Source: Zingiber officinale (Eukaryota > Streptophyta > Magnoliopsida > Zingiberales > Zingiberaceae). Taken from it: a DNA stretch of 64,000 nucleotides. The position numbers and the translations under genes were made by a program. The stretch's first letter is position 1. Each line of letters starts with the position of its first letter. Of the stretch, positions 57,597-64,000 are shown in pieces. The stretch is taken from NCBI RefSeq assembly GCF_018446385.1, contig NC_056004.1, forward strand, positions 25,984,492-26,048,491, in the 5' to 3' direction. A model generated the notes under the pieces. That model ran no database searches and was not told the origin of the DNA. It was given only the letters and a program-made list of their open reading frames with translations.

Positions 57597-59207
57597 CTAG
57601 TAGGTTCAAGACTAGCTACCTTGGATTTACTTAGGATGCGCGCATTATGTATGTATGTGGTACTAAGCCGGGATCCCTGAATATGTTGATATTATGTTCA
57701 AGTATATATGTAAGAAGAAATGGTTTTAAAGATCATGAGACATATACATGTTTTTCGGATACATGTTTTCAAAATCATATTGCATATACCTTATGATCAT
57801 GTTGTGATGATGCTATGATTTATGATATGCCATGATTAGATATGAGTATGTTATGTTTCATGCTATGCTTGATATGCCATGCTACCTTATGATGATGCTA
57901 TGATATGCCATGATTAGATATGAGTATGTTATGTATCATGCTATGCTTTAAGAGATGATATGCCATGACTAGTTATGATTTTGTTATGTTGCGTGATATG
58001 TTTAAAGAGTATGATATGTTATGCCATGACTAGTTGAGATCATGTTATGTCGAGATATTCTTTGATCATGTGATGATTTTCGGTTTTAGTGAGTAGGAAA
58101 GGAACTTACTGAGCCATGAGTGCTCATAGCTTACTTTCCTTGTACCACAGATAAAGGAAAAAGATGGATGAGCTAAAGGAGCAGCAGGAGAGGCAAGGAG
58201 ATGTGTGTGGCGGTGGCTAGGCAACCAAATAAGAACCTGCTTTAAGAACTTTTAAGAATTACGCTTTGGTTTCATAAATTGTAGTACTAAATGGGTGACT
58301 TGATGTTATGTTTCTATTCCTCTTGTTATCATGTTATGGAAACCATATTAGTGTAATTCGGATATGAAAACAAAAGAAAAGTTTTTATTAATCTAAGAAA
58401 AATTATTTTAAGTCTTCCGCTGTAATATGTACGTAGAGTATCGTAGCCCCGTCCCTTAGGGTTAGCAGGGAGGGCGGGCGTTATAGTTCTCTGCTGCGTT
58501 TTCTGGAAATGGCGTCGCGAGCTGATGAAGAAAGCTGGAAACGTTGAAATGCTGTCGGAAATGGTTCAGAATCACTGGAGGACCACCGCCACTGATCCCG
58601 TGAAGGAATGGAAACTCAGACTAGAAGAACGCCGCTGGTCTGAGCTGAAAATCGCAGCTCGCCGCTACAGTTCACCGCACGCCAAATCAACTCGTTGATG
58701 AGAACCGATGGTCGGAATCTGATCGTCGGAGGTTGAGGAACTCCACGTCGGTGAGGACAAGCTTGTTTGAAGCTCTGGAAGAAGGGAGGGAGCTGCGTCG
58801 CGCCGTCGAAAGAGAAACGGCACGATGAACAGTAGCGAGCTCCCTGTCCACCGTGCCAAAAATTCCCTTTTATACCTAGGGTTTGGTCCAGCTGGGGTTT
58901 GACTCGAATCCAAGCTCAATTTGGGGTCAGTTAGGGTTTTGGGCTTCATTTGATTAAGTGAACCATGCCTCCACTTGAATCATGAACCCATTAGTGCCCT
59001 ACAAGACCAAATTCACATAATGAGAAATAAATCATGCATAAGATGGAAAAATATCATAAAGCTCATAAAAACCTTGTTTGGGGAAACATGATCAAAATTG
59101 GAATTAAACATGTGCAAATATATAAAGAACACCAAATATTAGCCCAAAATTAATGTGTCAATTCATAGCTTATCAATAGTCTGACTAACTTACCCTTCTG
59201 ATAGACG

Positions 59208-59216
59208 TTTATAAAT
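59208..59216 (+). promoter_or_regulatory. TATA-like box before antisense ORF d
   Basis: TTTATAAAT about 130 bases before the ATG at 59343, matching the layout before ORF c. Confidence 0.45.
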
Positions 59217-59342
59217 ATTCTTCTCCCTCTTGGCTAGTCACGCTTGATATCCCTTTCTTTTCTTTCGCCTGCATCCTTCCTGCTCCTGCTATTTTCGACC
59301 AGATCCTTTTTCGTTTAACCCTCCTTTTCGTTTACACTTATT

Positions 59343-62052
59343 ATGGCGTCCTCTTCTTTTCTTTCTTCTTTGGTGTCGGTTTTTTACCCCGACTCTTCTT
59401 CTTTCGATGAATATGCCCGAGATGACCTACGCTACACCTATGGGGTCGAGGATGATGTGCAAGTGATCATCCCTACTGGAGTACATTGATTCTCAAATCC
59501 CCCTATCAGCTCCAGCACCTTTTTCAGAGAACAGTTTGTGGCTGGCTTCTGTCTTCCCATCCAACCCTTCTTTACCGATATAGGCCACTATTTTCAAATT
59601 CCTCTAGGGCAACTGACACCCAATTCAATAAGGATCCTTTGTGGCTTTGTAATCCTGTGTGAAGTGTGCGAGATATCCTGGTCCGCCTACTTATTTCATT
59701 GCTTCTTCACACTACAGCACCAAGAAGAAGGCACATTTCATTTCCAGCCCCGTCCTCGAACTAATTTTTTCTCGTCTCTACCGCCTTCTGACCCGAGCTG
59801 GAGAGGTCAATTTTTCTTCATTGCCTTTCCCCGTGATGTGAACTGGCCCCTGCGATGGCAACAATTACCTCCCTCTTCACCTGAACTGGGAGAGTTCCAT
59901 CTAGATGCTTCTTATTTGGGAGCCTCGTCTCGCCTGACTGACTGGCGTATTAATCTAATGCATCTACTATCTAAGGAACTGTTGTCCTACTTTCGCCTGA
60001 GCCATCTGACTCAAGAGACACCTCGCTCCTTGGGTAAGTTTTTCTTTATGCTTTGTCATTACTGCATAAATATTTTATTTCTTCTGGGGGCCTAAGGAAA
60101 ATAATTCCACCCTTCGTCCGATGCAGCTGAAATCCTGACTTATGCTTCAGAGGTTCATCCCCTCCCTCTAAGTGACATGGAGCTAATGAGGCGAGGACGA
60201 ATTATCTTGGAGAGAAGAGCACTTCCCCACTCACTCTCACCCTCAATCGGTGTGGCCTCTTCGTCTTATCCTCCGCGCAGACCTATTCGGCGAGGGTCTC
60301 CTGTTGCTCCACCTTCTTTGCTGGCTCCTCCTACTCGCTCTCGGACGGCCAGAGCCCCTCGATCAGCCACTCCCTCTCGCCCCCGAGCTGCTCCTTGACC
60401 TCGACCAGCTGCTCCCGTTCGTCCTCGAGCTCCCACTCTCCCCTGGGCCCCACGAACGGTCAGGCCTGCTCCATCTACACCATTGCCCCCTGTTAGTGCT
60501 CCTAGATCCACTGATATCCCTGGTCGGGCCCTTGGAGAAAGGATAACGGGCCTTGGTGGGGGTACAGGTAACGTTCCCTTTACCAACTCTACCTCTCGGG
60601 ATGCTTACCAAGCGGCTCGTCGAGCCCGTGCTGCGAACGACTGCTTGAACCAAAATGTCTCCAGTCCTTCTAGACGCAGGGCTCGATCACCCTCAAATGA
60701 CTCCGATTCTGATGACCAGCCACTATCTCAGAGGCGTCGTCGCCGAGCCCCTCGCGTAATACCAGACTCGAGCCCTTCGTCTATTCTTTCTCCTCCACAT
60801 GCAGCTGACCCTACCCCATTCCATCAGGTGACTCCCCCTCCAATCCCGAGCCGCGTAGATGACCCTCCTATTTCGTCCAGTAATCAGGCCGAGCCTCCAT
60901 TGGCTCAACCGTTCAATGCGTGACAAGCTCAGGGTTATGAAGCTGGCCCTTCAACACGTCCTTCGGTTATCCTCCCTGCAGTGCCCCCTCAGGAATCGTC
61001 TTCGGTTCCCTCTGGTGCAACCGCCGAGCCTTCAGCTACTCCTGGCTCAGCCGCGGGTCCCTCAGGAACCTCTCCTCTTACTTATTAGGACTACTGCACT
61101 ACTTTTCCTTCTGAAGCACAGTTATGGTCTCAGGCAGATGTTCCCACCAGCTCTCTGAAGATGAAAGGTCGTCTGGCCACCCTATGGGAAGAAAGCCTGC
61201 GGCATATGGATTCTTTGCCTCCTCCGACCCAAATGGATCAATTTGCAGAGTTATATATCAAGGTAACCCTCAAAAATCGCCCAACTGTTGTTTTTCCTAC
61301 TCTTATCAGATACTTCTTGCATATTTCAGGCCTGTGCAGAATCTTTGATAATGAATCATACCTTCCATGCCACCCATCATCAGAATAAGATGTTACGAGA
61401 CCATGTTGCTGAACTGGAATTACAACTAAATGACCCTGCCCAGGCCAGCCATGCCCTGTGAGCGGAGATAAAATCTTTGACCAGCAGGAAAAATAGTTTG
61501 GAAGTGTCTTTAGCCTTAACTGAGCATGAACTTGAAGAGCTTCAGGAGAAGCAAAGTCAGGCTGATAATGTACGCCAACAAAGTATGAATCAGCAGGCTT
61601 CAGAGCATCAAAGAGCTATGGACCAGTTAGCTCAAAAGTTACGTGCTGCTGAGGCTTTGGTGCAGGCTCAAGATCAAAAGTTGAAATCACAGGAGGCCCT
61701 TTTGAAATCTCAGGAGACTCAATTGGCTTCCCAAGCAATAGAACTAGCCACTGCCAGAAGTGAACTGGCTCAAGCTAGGGCCACCACAGAGGGCGTGTCA
61801 ACAACTCTAGCCCTTTACAGAGAAGGGGAAAATGATCGCTGCCTGCGACACCGAGCCGAGTATCTGCGTTTTCCAGAATTTTGTGCATAGGTGGGACATC
61901 GCTTTTCCACATCTGCTATCTACGGGGCGGGAGGGGCTCTGCGACAACTTCATGAGCAGGACTATTTAAGGTCCATTCCACCTCCTGAATTCTTAGACCG
62001 CGATCGGATCATCAAAGAGATTCCAGATGAAATATTTGCCCCTTTCGACTGA
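59343..62052 (+). pseudogene. Antisense ORF d, decayed paralogue of ORF c
   Basis: Starts MASSSFLSSLVSVFYPD. Exon 1 (59343-60033) and intron 1 (GTAAGT donor at 60034, acceptor ending 60126) have the same phase and position as in ORF c. A second intron follows at about 61263-61330. The N-terminal domain (FREQFVAGFCLPIQPF, YFQIPLGQLTPN, SWRGQFFFIAFP) parallels ORF c residue by residue in places. A Pro/Arg/Ser-rich middle and a Gln-rich coiled coil (61477-61800) follow. In-frame stops lie at 59487, 60396, 60921, about 61087, about 61460 and about 61888; most look like CGA or CAG codons turned into TGA or TAG. It sits 220 bases from the end of the convergent integrase frame. Confidence 0.75.
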
Positions 62053-62275
62053 CCTTTTTCTTTTTTGACTTTTTGTACATAATGATTCAAAAATTGCATG
62101 CAAAATACTTTCCTGTTTTTGTATTCCCCTTCCAATGCTTGCTTTAAATTTACATATACTCTACTTTCACATTTCTCGCTTTTCCCGATCTACTTCTCTT
62201 CAATTTGCTAACCCAACCCGTAAGATAAATCACAGCTCAGCTCATCTCTCGATCTGCGCTTCCAGGCCTGTCTCT

Positions 62276-64000
62276 TCAAACCCGATAAGGTCGTAGATAA
62301 TTAGCGCTCCAGGGCCTATCTAGCTTTTTGCCTCGTTCATCTTGTAAATAATAGGCTCCAGAGGCTAGCTTTTTAATGACTTTATAAGATCCGTCCCATT
62401 GTGGTGCTAGTTTCGTCACGTCCCCTACTGGCTTGATTTGCTTCCAGACCAAATCTCCTTCTCCGAAGAATCTAGGAATTACTCTTCTATTGTAATTTTG
62501 CCTCATTCTTTGTCGATAGGCCTCCAGCCGAGCCACTGTTTGATCGCGGGTCTCACTAATAAGATCCAGCTCAGCTAGCCGTCGTTCTGCATTTCCTTCA
62601 TCGTATAATGTCCTTCTGACTGACGGTACTCCAATTTCTATGGGTACCACTACCTCATTACCATAGACCAAGTGGAATGGCGTCAGACCTGTGCTTTCCC
62701 AAGGTGTTGTACGATAAGCCCACAGAATGCTGGGCAGCTCTTCCACCCAATGGCCACCAACATGATCTAGTTTGACCTTCAACCCTCGAACTATTTCTCT
62801 GTTAATTATCTCGGTTTGACCGTTGCTTTGAGGATAAGCTACTGAAGTGAAAGCTTGAGTTATGTCAAATCCCTTGCACCAGGCCTGTATCCTATGTCCT
62901 TGAAATTGTATTCCATTGTCAGACACCAGCTTATGAGGAATACCAAATCTGCAAAGGATGTTTTTCCACAAGAATTGAATGACCGCATCTTCTGTGATCC
63001 GTGCCAGAGCTTCCGCTTCTACCCATTTGGAAAAATAGTCCACAGCCACCAACAAGAAGGGCCTCTGACCTGGTGCCATTGGAAATGGTCTCACAATATC
63101 CATGCCCCATTGATCAAAAGGACATGACACTATAGATGTTCTTAACAGGGCTGTAGGTCGATGGGTCAAGTTTTGATGTTTCTGGCAGGACAAGCATGTG
63201 TTCACCAACTTGTGAGCATCCCTCTGTAAAGTAGGCTAGAAATATCCGACCAAGAGCACTTTGCGAGATAATGTCCGACCGCCTACATGATTGCCACAGC
63301 ATCCCAGATGTATTTCTCGTAAGGCCTGGTCGGCTTCCTCCATACTCAAGCATTTAAGTAAAGGTCGGGAGAAAGACCTCTTGTAGAGTTGGTCCCCGAT
63401 CATGACATAAGCATGAGCCTGCCTCCTTATCAACCTAGATTCCTCGGGGTCGGTGGGTAAGATACCATGCCTAAGATAACTGGTCACGGGTGCTCGCCAA
63501 TCAATAGTTGCTTCTGCGTTGTTTTGCAAATCTATCTGGGCTATCAAAAAGTTTTGTGCCGTTGATCGATCCAGCACCCAAGTAGTTAAGGAACTGGCCA
63601 TCTTGGCTAACTCATCTGCCCGCCCATTCTCCGACCTGGGTATCTTTGTGACAGTGACCTCTGCAAATTCTGCCTTCATCTTCTCATAAGCTTCTCAATA
63701 CATTTGCAATTTATCACAATTTATAATAAAGTTGCCTGTAACCTGCTGAGTCACCAACTAGGAATCTGAATAGATGATTACCCGAGCTGCCCCAACATGC
63801 CGAGCTGCTTGCAATCCCGCCAATAAAGCCTCGTACTCTGCTTTATTGTTCGTGGCCCGGAAATTCAATCGCACTGCCACCTGGAGTATATCTCCTTGAG
63901 GAGATATTACTAAGACCCCGACCCCGCTTCCCTGATGATTAACAGACCCATCCACATAGATCTTCCATGTTTCTTCAGGGCTGATTTGATGTACTTCTGT
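62276..64000 (-). pseudogene. Ty3-gypsy pol 3' part: RNase H and integrase (partial, three stops)
   Basis: One minus-strand frame open to the window edge except for stops at 63758-63760, 63695-63697 and 63236-63238. From the right: RNase H (VDGSVNHQGSG; KAEYEALLAGL; IIYSDS; later NGRADELAKMAS). Then the H2C2 zinc region (CCGNHVGGRT... CLSCQKHQ) and the integrase core with WGMDIVRPFP, LVSDNGIQF and SNGQTE, the D, D and E residues. It ends ANYLRPYRV. RNase H next to integrase marks Ty3-gypsy; no chromodomain follows, which fits the Tat lineage. Two stops fit CAG to TAG and TGG to TAG. RT, protease and gag lie outside the window. Confidence 0.9.

Larger units (their letters stand above)
54480..58485 (+). 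mobile_element. 4.0-kb solo LTR J, chromovirus (Tekay/Del-like)
   Basis: It starts TGTAATACCCACTAAG and ends GGGCGGGCGTTATA, the start and end style of Del/Tekay LTRs. It is flanked by perfect GTTCT (54475-54479 and 58486-58490). Near 58100 it has the ACTTACTGAGCCATGAGTGCTC segment I associate with these LTRs. The + strand frame at 54853-55173 has no domain and is taken as LTR sequence. The interior is built largely of tandem repeats. Confidence 0.85.
53536..59175. mobile_element. Solo LTR K (about 1.6 kb) split by J
   Basis: Bounded by TGGTAGCTATC and ATAGCTTATCA and flanked by perfect ATAGT (53531-53535 and 59176-59180). The minus strand near 58870 has a TATA word (AGGTATAAAAGGG). No gag or pol is present. 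The minus-strand ORF at 58665-58949 lies inside LTR sequence and shows no domain. Superfamily unknown; a gypsy origin is likely. Confidence 0.7.
31600..64000 (-). mobile_element. Large Ty3-gypsy Tat/Grande-type element (or two fused), riddled with insertions
   Basis: Read on the minus strand from the right edge: RNase H and integrase (64000-62276), antisense ORF copy d (59343-62052, +), a spacer split by solo LTR K, antisense ORF copy c (37196-52902, +) split by elements B and C, two small coiled-coil ORFs (+), arrays of tandem repeats, a purine tract, and the 3' LTR (about 31600-33574). A + strand ORF downstream of integrase is known for Grande-like Tat elements. The two copies c and d could be a tandem duplication inside one element or the remains of two elements. 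The 5' part lies outside the window. Confidence 0.7.

Overview
The window is nuclear DNA of a flowering plant. It holds intron-bearing plant genes (a TOM1-like VHS/GAT protein, a Cx9C mitochondrial protein, an R2R3-MYB repressor and an FAD monooxygenase), a tRNA-derived SINE of the Au type, and dense layers of nested LTR retrotransposons. I cannot fix the species. A monocot, perhaps of the Zingiberales, is a guess from general impression only.

Genic part (about 1-14.5 kb). TOM1-like gene on +, 9 coding exons, 1348-8815, 516 aa, with a SINE in intron 2. CMC4-like gene on +, 2 exons, 9383-10703, 69 aa. Subgroup-4 R2R3-MYB on -, 3 exons, 12058-12945, 235 aa. A further gene, an FAD-dependent monooxygenase on -, 4 exons, 27776-29243, 405 aa, is an island among repeats. 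All four assemble into complete reading frames from splice sites visible in the sequence.

First repeat block (14.5-27.7 kb). A long solo LTR (14565-21806) is split by an intact, apparently very young Ty1-copia element (16771-21593; one 1413-aa polyprotein frame, two 196-bp LTRs that look identical by eye). Then comes a three-level nest: solo LTR F (23554-26762) contains gypsy solo LTR G (24096-25996), which contains solo LTR E (24485-25487). Most levels have recognisable target-site duplications.

Second repeat block (29.7-64 kb). Most of it is a large Ty3-gypsy element (or two fused relatives) of Tat/Grande type, with pol on the - strand at the right edge, a - strand 3' LTR at about 31.6-33.6 kb, and between them a string of + strand (antisense) ORFs, each with its own TATA-like box. 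One antisense ORF (37196-52902, 829 aa after removal of inserts and introns) is still open although two non-autonomous gag-only LTR elements (B, 38449-45269; C, 46515-52767) sit inside it. A second copy (59343-62052) is decayed by stop codons. C carries solo LTR D in its 3' LTR. The spacer between the two antisense ORFs contains solo LTR K with a 4-kb chromovirus-like solo LTR J inside.

Most striking pattern: LTRs B, C, D, E and F are related (shared termini and shared 3' segment). Each carries, in the presumed U3 region, an array of short self-complementary words with a different core: ATCGAT, GTCGAC, CGATCG, GGCGCC or CAATTG. These arrays differ in copy number even between the two LTRs of one element, and the same core recurs in the internal 3' region of B and C. 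I know of no named feature for this.
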